Assembly (NCBI RefSeq): GCF_014652895.1
Contig: NZ_BMZR01000002.1
Coordinates: 617,203-681,202 of the forward strand
Origin: Psychrobacter glaciei
Lineage (GTDB): Bacteria; Pseudomonadota; Gammaproteobacteria; Pseudomonadales; Moraxellaceae
Reading direction: 5' to 3'
Length of the DNA stretch: 64,000 bases
Every line of letters starts with the position of its first letter. The first letter of the stretch is position 1. The notes under the pieces were generated by a model. That model ran no database searches and had not been told where the DNA came from. It saw only the letters and a program-made list of their open reading frames with translations. The position numbers and the translations under genes were made by a program. Below are positions 54,788 through 64,000 of this stretch, piece after piece.

Positions 54788-56434
54788 ATGGCCGCTTATC
54801 TTGACCGCCTAATGACACGCAAGTTTTTAACGGTATGGGGTCAGCTGCTGTTACTACTAAGCCTCGTTTTTACTTTACCCGCTTACGCTGCTGGTGAAGA
54901 TATAGCAAGTGTCACGACGGCCTTGGGTATAGAGAGTACGCTAGAAGAAGTGCCTAATCCTGTTGCCACAGAAGGCGAGACCTCTGTAGAAGCCGACTCA
55001 CAAAGTTTGCCACCTCCTGCCGATCCACCTGTGATTAGTGGCGAGAGTACCAACAATGCTCAAATCGAAACCACACCTACCCCTCTAAAAGACAATGACA
55101 TTCGTCAACGTATCAACGGTATTTTTTCTGAAATAGAAGGGCTGCAGGCGGTCAGTGTCAGCGTTACTCAAGGCGTTGTGACGTTAGCAGGAGAAACTCC
55201 CAACGAAAAAAAGGCGCAACAAGCCATTAATTTGACCAATCGTTTGACGGATGTGGTCACCGTCGAGGACAATATCAATCGAACGCTGGATGTTCAGGAT
55301 AATGTCACGACGGTTTATCAAGGTCTTAAAGCACAAGTTAAAAACCTAGTCAAAGCCGTGCCCTTACTGTTGGTTGGTATTGTTATCTTTGGCTTGGTCA
55401 CATGGTTTGGTAGTTGGTTTTCGAATCGAAAAAAAATGTGGCAACGGCTCACGCCCAATCCTTTCGTCGCTGAACTGTTGGCACAAACCGTCAAAGTAAT
55501 CTTTATTATTTTTGGTTTAATTTTGGCGCTGAGTTTGATAGGGGCAGAGACGATATTAGGCACGTTACTTGGCGGTGCTGGTGTCATTGGTATCGCGGTT
55601 GGTTTTGCGGTCAAAGATACCATTGAGAACTATATTGCCTCTTTGATGCTGAGTATTCGTCAGCCGTTTCGCGCTCGTGATCAGATTGTCATCAACGGGC
55701 AAGAAGGCATTGTGGTGCGTTTGACGTCACGTGCGACGATTTTGATGACTTTAGATGGCAATCAGCTACGTATCCCAAATGCCGAAGTCTTTAAAGGCAC
55801 TATTCTAAATTACACCAAAAACCCTGAACGGCGCTTTACCTTTGAGTTGGGTGTCGATGCCAATGACGACCCACTTGCGGCCATTAAAGTTGGTATCGAT
55901 GCGATATGTCAGCTGGATTTTGTCTTAGATGAACCCAAAGCCATTGCGGTCATTACCAATGTTGGCGACTCCAATATTATTCTAGAGTTTCAGATCTGGG
56001 TGGATCAATCAGAAACTGATTTTGCCAAAGCACGCAGTATTGCTATACGCGAAACCAAGCACGCCTTAGAAAACGAAGGATTTAGTCTCCCTGAACCCAT
56101 CTATCGTCTACGTTTTAATGATGAGTTAGAAAAAGCCTTGGAGCATCTGCAAGGCAATAACCGCTCTAACCAAGCTAATGGGACTAATGCTGATATGACG
56201 ATTACACCGACGACACCAGGATCTATAGATATCAATGAAGTCGATAATAGCAGTGCTGATGACAAAGACAAAAAACAAGCCAAAGCCCGCGCTAAATATA
56301 TCCTACAAGGACGTAATGCTGAAGAGGTGTTGAGCGCCCGTCCTGACGAAAAGTTAATGGAAAAAGTCGAACAAGAAATTGCTGAAAATTCAGATGAGAC
56401 TGATTTATTGAGTAATAATAGTCCGCAAGAGTAA
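54788..56434 (+). CDS. Mechanosensitive ion channel (MscS family) with BON domain
   Basis: An N-terminal signal-like helix (residues about 10-35) is followed by a long polar linker and then a BON domain (RQRINGIFSEIEGLQAVSVSVTQGVVTLAGETPNEKKAQQAINL, about 105-165). A three-helix MscS core follows with pore signature GGAGVIGIAVGFAVKDTIENYIASLML and the beta domain (GQEGIVVRL..ILMTLDGNQLRIPNAEVF). The C-terminal 90 residues are charged and low-complexity. The ATG at 54788 is chosen because AAGGA is six bases before it; another ATG lies at 54782. Confidence 0.88.
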   Translation: MAAYLDRLMTRKFLTVWGQLLLLLSLVFTLPAYAAGEDIASVTTALGIESTLEEVPNPVATEGETSVEADSQSLPPPADPPVISGESTNNAQIETTPTPLKDNDIRQRINGIFSEIEGLQAVSVSVTQGVVTLAGETPNEKKAQQAINLTNRLTDVVTVEDNINRTLDVQDNVTTVYQGLKAQVKNLVKAVPLLLVGIVIFGLVTWFGSWFSNRKKMWQRLTPNPFVAELLAQTVKVIFIIFGLILALSLIGAETILGTLLGGAGVIGIAVGFAVKDTIENYIASLMLSIRQPFRARDQIVINGQEGIVVRLTSRATILMTLDGNQLRIPNAEVFKGTILNYTKNPERRFTFELGVDANDDPLAAIKVGIDAICQLDFVLDEPKAIAVITNVGDSNIILEFQIWVDQSETDFAKARSIAIRETKHALENEGFSLPEPIYRLRFNDELEKALEHLQGNNRSNQANGTNADMTITPTTPGSIDINEVDNSSADDKDKKQAKARAKYILQGRNAEEVLSARPDEKLMEKVEQEIAENSDETDLLSNNSPQE

Positions 56435-56519
56435 ATATCTGAGCAATCTCAAAACTAGGCATAAAAAATGCAGTGAAACGTATAAGACCGTTATCATATA
56501 AAATATACGAGACATTTTT

Positions 56520-56810
56520 ATGCAAATGAAGCATCTGATTATATTCGCCCTAGCTGGTATTGTTCTCTTAATTGGTTTTAACATGTTTAATAGCAATCGC
56601 CACGAGAGTCGGATAGCGGCGGCGACCAGTAGCACCACATCGCCGGCTACTGCTATCAGCTCTGAAGATACCGTGAACACCAACACCGATATCGCAAGCC
56701 AGCCTCTTGGTAAGCAGCCTAAAGCCATTCTCGATAATGCCACTGCCCAAATAGAGCAAGCAGAGCAGCTCAATCAAGAGCGCGTAGAGCAGATGAGCGA
56801 CGCGCAGTAG
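56520..56810 (+). CDS. Small membrane protein, unknown function
   Basis: The 96-residue protein has one N-terminal hydrophobic helix (MKHLIIFALAGIVLLIGFNMF; the ATG at 56526 is an equally likely start) and a polar, alanine- and glutamine-rich tail with a coiled-coil-like end (ATAQIEQAEQLNQERVEQM). I recognise no domain. It follows the channel gene by 85 bp, and a bidirectional terminator follows. Confidence 0.55.
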   Translation: MQMKHLIIFALAGIVLLIGFNMFNSNRHESRIAAATSSTTSPATAISSEDTVNTNTDIASQPLGKQPKAILDNATAQIEQAEQLNQERVEQMSDAQ

Positions 56811-56840
56811 TTGACCAGTTATCACTTATTCATCGCGCAC

Positions 56841-56876
56841 AAAAAAAGGCTAAAGATAAACTTTAGCCTTTTTTAT
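56841..56876. terminator. Bidirectional rho-independent terminator
   Basis: AAAAGGCTAAAG and CTTTAGCCTTTT form a perfect stem around an ATAAA loop, with A- and T-runs at the two ends. It separates the convergent small membrane protein gene and rnr. Confidence 0.92.
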
Positions 56877-56898
56877 TACGATCAGTTCTTATTGAGAG

Positions 56899-59166
56899 TT
56901 AGCTTTTTTTGCTTGCGCCTTTATTGTTTCGGCTACTGCTTTTTCTAGCGGGGCTCTTCTTTGGCTGATCTTTTTTCGTTTGATTCATCTCGCTAGATTG
57001 CAACTTCGCTTTAAGATCAAAGTCGATTTGTAGCAGATCCATATTGACTCCAGCTACTTTTACTTTGACCAAATCGCCCAAGCCAAATAACGTGCCTTTA
57101 TCTTTACCAATGAGTTGCTGTTGCTGCTCATCATAGACAAAGAAGTCATCGCCGACATTAGAGATATGAACCAAGCCATCGATATATAGGTCGGTTAAGG
57201 TCACAAATAGACCGAAGCTAGTAACCGTCGTCACCACACCGTCGAACTCTTCACCGACGTGATCTTTCATATAATGACACTTGAGCCAAGACTCTACGTA
57301 GCGCGATGCTTTCTCAGCACGGCGTTCAGTATCTGACGTCTGTGTGCCAGCACCTTCTAAAGAGAATTCCATCACTGGCTGCTGACTTTTAGTCACTTTT
57401 GCTTTAATCGCGCGATGCAGCATGAGGTCAGGATAACGGCGAATCGGCGAGGTAAAGTGGCTATACTCGTCATAAGCCAAACCAAAGTGACCAATATTGT
57501 CAGGCGAATAATTCGCTTGCATCATTGAGCGCAATAGCATGCTGTGAATACTAATCGCATCGGGTCTCTCTTTGGTGGCTTCGATAATCCGCTGGTAATC
57601 CGCTTGCGTTGGGTTTTCTTCTGGGAAGCTTAAACCAAAGTTTTTCGCATATTCATGGACACGTAACGATTTTTCGCCATCAGGTTTATCATGGTTACGA
57701 TATAAGACCGGTAGCTCATTTTTTAGCGCAAAATTGGCGGCACAGGTATTGGCGAGCAGCATACACTCTTCAATAAGCTTATGCGCATCACCACGAGTAC
57801 GCGGTAAGATGGCTGCGATACCACCTTTTTCATTGAACTTGATATAAGTTTCAACCGTCTCAAACTCCATTGCATGACGCTCTTCACGCTTTTGCAGTAG
57901 TAGCTCATACAATTGATGCAGGGTATCGACAGATTTTTTGACTGCCTTATTGCCTGTTAATGAATCAGGGATACTAGGATCTTTTGGATTCTCAAGATAG
58001 GCATTCACTTGGTTATAAGTCAAGCGTGCTTGTGAATGAATCACCCCAGGATAAAAATCATAACCGGTGACCTTGCCTGCGCGAGATATCTTGATATCAG
58101 CAACCATACACAGACGATCAAGGTCTGGGTTCAATGAGCATAGACCGTTAGACAGTACTTCAGGAAGCATCGGGATCACGCGATGTGGGAAATATACTGA
58201 CGTCCCACGCTCGTAAGCATCTTGATCAAGTGGCGAATTTGGGGTGACGTAATGACTCACATCAGCAATCGCTACCAAGACACGGTAGTTACCACCAGAG
58301 CGCTTTTCAGCGAATACCGCATCATCAAAGTCACGCGCATCTTCACCATCGATAGTAATGAGGGGCAAATCACGCAAGTCCGTACGACCTTTTATATCTT
58401 TTTCAGTCGGCTCTTTATAGTCATTGGCCTGTTTAAGCGTCGCTTCACTGAAATCAGACGGAATGTCGTAGTTGAGCAGGGTAGTCTCGATGATTAATTC
58501 ACGATCGTTATCATCAGATAAGACTTCAGTGATTTTACCAGTAGCAAACTCATGCTGATTTGGCCAGTCGATGATATCTACTTTGACTGGTGCGCCTTGC
58601 TTAACTTCGAGAGCTTGCACATTTTCTTCAGTCACTGTAATCGGCTGATGGTTATTGGGACTGCCAAGCTCGACACAGTAGCCATCTTCATCACGCGCAA
58701 GCGTACCGATGAAATTATTTTGACGACGTTCGACGACATCGACGATACGCCCTTCGGTACGACCACGGTTATCCGTTGAGGTGCCAACCGCTTCAACGGT
58801 ATCGCCATTAAAGACCCAGCGCATTTGTTTTTCGTGCAAGAATAGGTCAGGCATGTCGCTTAGTAACACGAAACCAAAACCTTTTGGATGCGCGGATACT
58901 GTACCCGTTACGATATCTTGCTTGGTCACTGTGCGGTAGCGATAAGGACGACCTTCTCGGTTTACTTGTCCATCGCGTGCCATTGCTTTTAGGCGATTGC
59001 CTAAAGCGTCAAACTGATCAGGATCATCAATATTAAAGGCTTTTGCCAATTGTTGATGCGTGACTTCGCCATGCTCATTAATCGTGCCGAGTATCAGCTC
59101 ACGACTAGGAATGGGATTGTCATATTTTTTTGCCTCACTTGAGGCGTTTGGATCGTTCCAACTCAT
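56899..59166 (-). CDS. rnr: Ribonuclease R
   Basis: RNase R is a processive 3'-5' exonuclease for structured RNA. The protein has two cold-shock domains (about 20-230), an RNB catalytic domain with the four-Asp motif DGEDARDFDDAVF near 275-290, and an S1 domain (GEEFDGVVTTVTSFGLFVTLTD) near the C-terminus, followed by a lysine-rich tail (PKKSPARKSSSRNNKGASKK). Length 755 is slightly shorter than E. coli RNase R (813). It is transcribed away from telA. Confidence 0.95.
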   Translation of the reverse strand: MSWNDPNASSEAKKYDNPIPSRELILGTINEHGEVTHQQLAKAFNIDDPDQFDALGNRLKAMARDGQVNREGRPYRYRTVTKQDIVTGTVSAHPKGFGFVLLSDMPDLFLHEKQMRWVFNGDTVEAVGTSTDNRGRTEGRIVDVVERRQNNFIGTLARDEDGYCVELGSPNNHQPITVTEENVQALEVKQGAPVKVDIIDWPNQHEFATGKITEVLSDDNDRELIIETTLLNYDIPSDFSEATLKQANDYKEPTEKDIKGRTDLRDLPLITIDGEDARDFDDAVFAEKRSGGNYRVLVAIADVSHYVTPNSPLDQDAYERGTSVYFPHRVIPMLPEVLSNGLCSLNPDLDRLCMVADIKISRAGKVTGYDFYPGVIHSQARLTYNQVNAYLENPKDPSIPDSLTGNKAVKKSVDTLHQLYELLLQKREERHAMEFETVETYIKFNEKGGIAAILPRTRGDAHKLIEECMLLANTCAANFALKNELPVLYRNHDKPDGEKSLRVHEYAKNFGLSFPEENPTQADYQRIIEATKERPDAISIHSMLLRSMMQANYSPDNIGHFGLAYDEYSHFTSPIRRYPDLMLHRAIKAKVTKSQQPVMEFSLEGAGTQTSDTERRAEKASRYVESWLKCHYMKDHVGEEFDGVVTTVTSFGLFVTLTDLYIDGLVHISNVGDDFFVYDEQQQQLIGKDKGTLFGLGDLVKVKVAGVNMDLLQIDFDLKAKLQSSEMNQTKKDQPKKSPARKSSSRNNKGASKKS

Positions 59167-59305
59167 AAATTACCGTATCTATTTTTAAAATTATTAATAA
59201 TGGCTATCTTAACACGAACGACATGGCAATATCTTGCGTCAATTGTCTTAAGTGTATTCGGTAGCAGGAAGTTGTCATCTTTAATCGGCAACAACTATCA
59301 AAAAA

Positions 59306-60550
59306 TCAAATGTCGATATCGACTGTACTTGATTTATTGGTTATTTTTTTACTATCTATCTCTTTCGATACTTCTAATACCGTCGTTTGATTAGACTTAT
59401 CCAAATATTTTTGGGCTTTATCGACTTCAGTGGTCAAGGTATTGACCGTCTGCTTCATATTTTCTAGCGCTTCAATTTTGTAATTACTGATCATATCCAT
59501 CGTATCATAGACATTATTAAAGGCATTTTGTAGTTTATCAAGCTCAATAGTGCTACTGGTTGCTTGCTCATGAATTTCACCAGACTGGCGTTTGAGCATG
59601 GCTGATGTTGACTCAATTAAGCTGCTTGTCGTTTTGTTTAAAGCAGTAATTTGATCAAGTACTAGTTTCTGATTGGTCATCGCTTGTGCAACGACGACAG
59701 CCGTACGTAGCGCAGATACGGTGGTTGTGGTTGCTCGATCCACCCCTTTAATCAACTCTAGATTGTTTCTACGAATGGTATCAAGCGCCAGATAACCTTG
59801 GACATTAACCGCCAACTGGGTTAAAAAGTCCGTATTTTTTTGACGTACATAAAACAGCATCTCTTCTTTAATAATACGAGCTTTTTCAGGATCAGTTGCT
59901 TCGATTGCATAGACTTTTTGCTCTAGTTGCTCATCGATTTTTTTGCCGACGTAGACATACTGGCGAATAGATTGCATCAATTCCCACATATTGACTTTTT
60001 CTTGCTCAATCATCGCATTGTCTTTGAGTAGCTCATCTTTACCATTATAGAGGCTGGTAACAACCGCATTGATATGCGATTGTGCTGATTCATATTGGCG
60101 GAAGTAATCTTGTACTTTATTGCCAAATGGAATGAGACCGAATAATTTACGTGAGCTGGTCAGCTCTTTTTTGCTCGGATCCAAATCTTCGACGATACCG
60201 CGTAACTCAGTCAATGATTTTGCAATAGGGGAGTTATCGAACAAGCTGTCATTGAGGCTTTTCGCAGGCAACTCCAACATACGGTTGGATATTTGTGCTG
60301 ATTCGCGGATTTCTTTATTGCCTAAATTATGAATAGATTGCACGTTTTGTTGAAACTCAGCGCTACGTACAGAGTTATTCAGTACATGATCGACGAACGC
60401 ATCGACCTTGGCATCAAGTTCTGGGATTTGGTTTTCATCCAACTTGACCATCTGATCAGCTTCACTTTTTTGTATTTCTTTAACCGGTTCAGGTGGTGTT
60501 AGAGAGATACTTGGCGTAGAGGCGTTTTCGGGTGGGGTCAATTCTTGCAT
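59306..60550 (-). CDS. Toxic anion resistance protein (TelA/KlaA family)
   Basis: The 414-residue protein is helical with long coiled coils and matches the TelA pattern: DPSKKELTSSRKLFGLIPFGNKVQDYFRQYESAQSHINAVVTSLYNGKDEL, then RTAVVVAQAMTNQKLVLDQITALN. The family was first linked to tellurite resistance and to plasmid functions. No tellurite or anion partner gene is adjacent. AGGAAA lies before the ATG. Confidence 0.88.
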   Translation of the reverse strand: MQELTPPENASTPSISLTPPEPVKEIQKSEADQMVKLDENQIPELDAKVDAFVDHVLNNSVRSAEFQQNVQSIHNLGNKEIRESAQISNRMLELPAKSLNDSLFDNSPIAKSLTELRGIVEDLDPSKKELTSSRKLFGLIPFGNKVQDYFRQYESAQSHINAVVTSLYNGKDELLKDNAMIEQEKVNMWELMQSIRQYVYVGKKIDEQLEQKVYAIEATDPEKARIIKEEMLFYVRQKNTDFLTQLAVNVQGYLALDTIRRNNLELIKGVDRATTTTVSALRTAVVVAQAMTNQKLVLDQITALNKTTSSLIESTSAMLKRQSGEIHEQATSSTIELDKLQNAFNNVYDTMDMISNYKIEALENMKQTVNTLTTEVDKAQKYLDKSNQTTVLEVSKEIDSKKITNKSSTVDIDI

Positions 60551-60913
60551 GAAGTTTCCTATAATATCTGAGAGAGGCAGTGTTTTTTGCCAACAACGTT
60601 AATAGTCGTGGTACACGGTATCTTTATACATTTGATAATTTTTATTTGCACAGGGTTTTTTGCATAGGAAGAAATGGATATACAACAGACCTTTAGACTA
60701 CCTTGTAATTAAAAGACTGAGAAGACAGATTTTGTAAATCACGGTCAGTTTAATATATCTATGAAACCATCTATGACACTATTATTTGTAAGGTTAAATA
60801 GTAAAAAACCACCAATATCCCGCAGCATATTGATGGTTAAGATTATAAATATCTACGTCGACTTACAACTATGTCAACTCACAGCCACCACTAACAGTCA
60901 TCTAACGAATAGA
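60551..60913. other. Intergenic region between telA and infC
   Basis: The 363-bp span holds the infC terminator at 60803-60838 and nothing else I can name. The genes rpmI and rplT, which usually follow infC, are not here. Confidence 0.5.
60803..60838 (-). terminator. Rho-independent terminator of infC
   Basis: Arms AACCACCAATAT (60807-60818) and ATATTGATGGTT (60827-60838) pair with one mismatch, and the A-run at 60803-60808 gives a T-run on the minus strand. Confidence 0.75.
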
Positions 60914-61435
60914 TTACTTTTTCTTAGTTGGTCCAAGCAGCATACCCATTTGACGACCTTCCATCTTAGGGTACTGCTCGACGTTTGAGATATCAGCGGT
61001 ATCTTCAATGATACGATCAAGTTGTTTGCGACCAATATCTTGGTGCGCCATTTCACGTCCGCGGAAACGGATGCTAATTTTAACTTTGTCTTGATCTTCC
61101 AAAAAGCTAACGATTTTTCTCAGTTTAACCTGATAATCGGCTTCTTCGGTACTTGGACGTAGCTTCATCTCTTTGAGCTGAGTCTGCTTCTGGTTTTTCT
61201 TGGCTTCTTTTGCCTTTTGCTTTTGATCATAGAGGAAATGCTTATAATCCATGATTTTACATACTGGCGGCTTAGCTTCAGGAACCAATTCAACCAAATC
61301 TAGACTGTCTTCACGTGCCGCTTTCATCGCGGTGTCGATATCGACCACGCCCATTTGTTCACCGTCTTCTTTGACCAGACGGACTTCTTTGGCACTGATA
61401 TCTTCGTTGATGTTCAAACGGTTGGACTGTTTAAT
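60914..61435 (-). CDS. infC: Translation initiation factor IF-3 (probable AUU start)
   Basis: IF-3 keeps the ribosomal subunits apart and checks the start codon. The start is most likely the ATT at 61435-61433: it gives [21 protein letters not shown], matching the family N-terminus, and GAGGAG ends eight bases before it. The first TTG (61417) would lose the conserved start, and no ATG is available. The AUU start is the known autoregulatory device of infC. Domain N and C segments ([35 protein letters not shown]) follow; length 173 is typical. thrS ends five bases before the start. Confidence 0.95.
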   Translation of the reverse strand: MKQSNRLNINEDISAKEVRLVKEDGEQMGVVDIDTAMKAAREDSLDLVELVPEAKPPVCKIMDYKHFLYDQKQKAKEAKKNQKQTQLKEMKLRPSTEEADYQVKLRKIVSFLEDQDKVKISIRFRGREMAHQDIGRKQLDRIIEDTADISNVEQYPKMEGRQMGMLLGPTKKK

Positions 61436-61440
61436 AGGTA

Positions 61441-63375
61441 TTACTCCTCATCTGTTTTTGGGTTCTGTCGGCCTTTCTCAGCGACAGCTGTCTGTACTAA
61501 TGCAATAAATTCAGGAACGCTCATCACGCCAAGGTTTTCACCTTCGCGAGTACGGACATTAACACTGCCCGATTCGACTTCTTTATCCCCTAATACTAGC
61601 ATATAGGGAATACGTTCTAATGTTTTCTCTCGTATCTTAAATCCAATCTTTTCGTTACGCAAGTCACTAATGGCGCGCAAACCTGCATTTTTTAGTTCAC
61701 TGACGACGTTTTCACAAGCTTCGCCTTGTTTATCGGTTATATTCATGACGACTACTTGCTGTGGTGCTAGCCATACTGGCATCCAACCAGCATAATTCTC
61801 AATCAGGATACCGATAAAACGCTCGAACGAACCCAAGATTGCACGGTGTAGCATAATAGGTACTTCGCGCTCATTTTGCTCGTTAACAAATTCCGCATCG
61901 AGGCGCTCTGGCATATTCGGATCAACCTGAATGGTACCGCACTGCCACACGCGACCTAACGAGTCTTTTAGACTGAATTCAATCTTCGGACCATAAAACG
62001 CGCCTTCACCTGGCAGATAATCCCAATCAAGCCCTGAATTATCAAGTGCATCGGCCAAAGCTTTTTCGGCAAAGTCCCAAGACTCATCGCTACCGACGCG
62101 TTTTTCAGGACGTGTCGAGAGTTTCATAATAATGTTATCGAAGCCGAAATCTTCATAGACAGCAAGCGTTAGCTTAATGAAATCAGCGACTTCTTGCTGA
62201 ATCTGCGCTTGCGTACAGAAGATATGCGCGTCATCTTGAGTGAAACCACGAACACGCATCAAACCATGCAATGAGCCTGATGGCTCGTTGCGGTGACATG
62301 AGCCAAACTCTGCCATACGTAAAGGCAAATCACGGTAAGACTTGAGACCTTGATTAAAGACTTGTACGTGGCAAGGGCAGTTCATCGGTTTTACCGCATA
62401 ATCACGGTTTTCACTCGATGTTGTAAACATGTTGGTGGCATAGTTGCCCCAATGTCCAGAACGCTCCCACAAGCTACGATCAACAATTTGTGGCGTTTTG
62501 ATTTCTTCATAGCCATTATCGTATTGTACTTTGCGCATATATTGCTCAAGTACTTGATAGATCGTCCAGCCATTGGCATGCCAGAACACCATGCCGGGTG
62601 CTTGCTCTTGCATATGAAACAAATTAAGCGCTTTACCAATCTTACGATGGTCACGTTTTTCAGCTTCTTCAATACGCTGGATATACGCTTTTAGATCTTT
62701 CTTATCCGCCCATGCTGTACCATAGATACGTTGCAGCTGCTCATTCTTAGCATCACCGCGCCAATAAGCACCAGACATTTTCGTCAATTTAAATACTTTC
62801 AAGAATCGCGTGTTTGGCACATGCGGGCCACGGCACATATCGACGTATTCTTGATGATGATATAGACCGAAAGCTTCTTCACCGGGCATATCATTAATCA
62901 GCTTGAGCTTATAGTCTTCGCCGCGCTCTTCAAAAATATTAATCACTTCAGCACGTGGCGTTATCTTCTTTATGACGTCATAGTCCTGCTTTATCAACTG
63001 CACCATGCGTTTTTCTATGGCTTCCATATTTTCAGGTGTGAATGGCGTCTCACTATAAATGTCATAATAAAAGCCGTCTTCGATTACTGGACCGATGACC
63101 ATTTTTACATCAGGATAGAGCTGCTTGACTGCGTGCCCTAATAGATGGGCCGCCGAGTGACGAATGATATCGACACCATCAGCATCTTTTGGGGTAACGA
63201 TTTCCACCTTGGCATCACGGGTGATTGGATCAGAGGCATCAACCAACTGACCATCTACACGTCCCGCAACCGTCGCTTTGGCAAGTCCTGCACCAATACT
63301 TTGTGCCACTTCCATGACAGTCGTGTTGCCTTCAAACTGTTTTACGCTACCATCGGGTAAAGTAATCGCTACCAT
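61441..63375 (-). CDS. thrS: Threonyl-tRNA synthetase
   Basis: The enzyme joins threonine to tRNA-Thr. The N-terminal TGS domain starts [16 protein letters not shown], the editing domain has [11 protein letters not shown], the class II core has motif 2 ([30 protein letters not shown]) and motif 3 ([13 protein letters not shown]), and [10 protein letters not shown] holds the zinc-binding Cys. The anticodon-binding domain follows to the end. Length 644 is typical. AAGGTG lies upstream of the ATG. It is followed directly by infC. Confidence 0.97.
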   Translation of the reverse strand: MVAITLPDGSVKQFEGNTTVMEVAQSIGAGLAKATVAGRVDGQLVDASDPITRDAKVEIVTPKDADGVDIIRHSAAHLLGHAVKQLYPDVKMVIGPVIEDGFYYDIYSETPFTPENMEAIEKRMVQLIKQDYDVIKKITPRAEVINIFEERGEDYKLKLINDMPGEEAFGLYHHQEYVDMCRGPHVPNTRFLKVFKLTKMSGAYWRGDAKNEQLQRIYGTAWADKKDLKAYIQRIEEAEKRDHRKIGKALNLFHMQEQAPGMVFWHANGWTIYQVLEQYMRKVQYDNGYEEIKTPQIVDRSLWERSGHWGNYATNMFTTSSENRDYAVKPMNCPCHVQVFNQGLKSYRDLPLRMAEFGSCHRNEPSGSLHGLMRVRGFTQDDAHIFCTQAQIQQEVADFIKLTLAVYEDFGFDNIIMKLSTRPEKRVGSDESWDFAEKALADALDNSGLDWDYLPGEGAFYGPKIEFSLKDSLGRVWQCGTIQVDPNMPERLDAEFVNEQNEREVPIMLHRAILGSFERFIGILIENYAGWMPVWLAPQQVVVMNITDKQGEACENVVSELKNAGLRAISDLRNEKIGFKIREKTLERIPYMLVLGDKEVESGSVNVRTREGENLGVMSVPEFIALVQTAVAEKGRQNPKTDEE

Positions 63376-64000
63376 AATCTATTCACCTTTTTGCGTCCGT
63401 TGGCAGTGATGATTGCAACAATCAATCATGTAACCGTAAGACTGCGTCAATTATATCCAACCACTGTGATATGTTGTAAGAGATAGGCATTACTTAAAAG
63501 CGCAGACATATAATCGCGTCACGATAATAGAAAACAAGCTGCCTTCTATATTAAGGTTAAGCAGAACTGCTCTTAAGCAATGTTATAAAAGCGGCTATTA
63601 TAGCAAAAACCGTCTATAAACACTAGATAGCAAGGGATTAGGTCACCTTCTATATATAGGTGTGCTTTGATCAATATCAAGAGTGATGAATGTAGGGGTG
63701 ATCCGTAGCTACAGATGAACTGTATATTTCATAGCGTAATAAAATGATTCACAGTTTTTGAGGGGCAGACTGAGCTTATTTATAAGTAGGCTGAGCTTAT
63801 CTATAATAGATAGGAGCTAAACGCCAAAGACTATGTTTAGAATCTAACTTCAACTTTTAATAATTTGTAGCTAAATAATTGAAATATATAAAGTATTATA
63901 AGTATCGCAAAATTAATCTAAAAACCTTCAGTAAAATGGTTGACACGAGATTTAAAGCGTCTATAATACGCCCTCATCAAGACGAGCTGGAAGTAACGAG
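63376..64000. other. Region upstream of thrS with a stable-RNA-type promoter
   Basis: The first part is the thrS leader; I see no gene and no clear T-box-like leader in it. The last 65 bp hold a strong plus-strand promoter (listed separately). Nothing else can be named. Confidence 0.5.
63940..63967 (+). promoter_or_regulatory. Strong sigma-70 promoter with GC-rich discriminator
   Basis: TTGACA (63940-63945) and TATAAT (63962-63967) are both perfect consensus boxes, 16 bp apart. ACGCCC follows, a GC-rich discriminator typical of stringently controlled stable-RNA promoters. The gene it drives lies beyond the window. Confidence 0.8.

Noticed and set aside
1..64000. CRISPR array, prophage or complete insertion sequence
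   Set aside because: No regular direct repeats with spacers, no phage structural or integrase genes, and no transposase frame were found.

Overview
The window reads as chromosomal DNA of a Moraxellaceae gammaproteobacterium, most likely Psychrobacter. The evidence is indirect: moderately AT-rich base composition, a complete Na+-translocating NADH:quinone reductase operon, dispersed his genes, a small OmpA-type porin cluster, paired fatty acid desaturases of the kind common in cold-adapted Moraxellaceae, and protein sequences that look Psychrobacter-like to me. No prophage, complete insertion sequence, CRISPR array or rRNA gene is visible. One tRNA (Phe, GAA) is present.

Layout. 1-6600: the 3' end of tsaC, then a lipid-related block with a GbsR/MarR-type regulator, two fatty acid desaturases, two related small membrane proteins, an SDR39U1-type epimerase, a lipoprotein and a DCC thiol oxidoreductase. 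Three copies of one palindrome, each containing a TTGACA box, precede the regulator and both desaturases and suggest a small local regulon. 6700-10330: tandem membrane metallophosphoesterases and an HSL-type esterase. 10755-13551: grpE and dnaK. 13797-16015: bioF and bioC. 16304-18282: three tandem small porins. 18482-27907: nfeD with an SPFH protein, a phytase-like esterase, hemN, a lipoprotein of the penicillin/AHL acylase family, and comM. 27941-35817: gph, a DUF4385 protein, tRNA-Phe, a GNAT-like protein, hisB-hisH, several AT-rich orphan genes, and avtA.

36079-37809: an AT-rich island with a lone reverse transcriptase and about 400 bp of structured non-coding sequence upstream. It resembles single-gene defence RTs (DRT/UG type) and is the best candidate here for a poorly described system. 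37810-43621: a YbbP/YbbA ABC exporter, a TesA-like lipoprotein esterase and a CynX-type transporter. 44187-52951: nqrM, apbE, an SDR gene and nqrFEDCBA, all on the minus strand, so the respiratory complex lies close to its maturation factors. 53890-56810: hisA, a BON-MscS channel and a small membrane protein. 56899-63375: rnr, telA, infC (with a probable AUU start) and thrS. The window ends in a strong promoter of stable-RNA type whose gene lies outside.

Two families of short dispersed repeats (about 140 and 107 bp), both ending in TATAGTC...GACTATA inverted termini, occur seven times, six of them next to the 3' ends of genes. All functional calls come from reading the sequence and knowledge of families; no database search was run.
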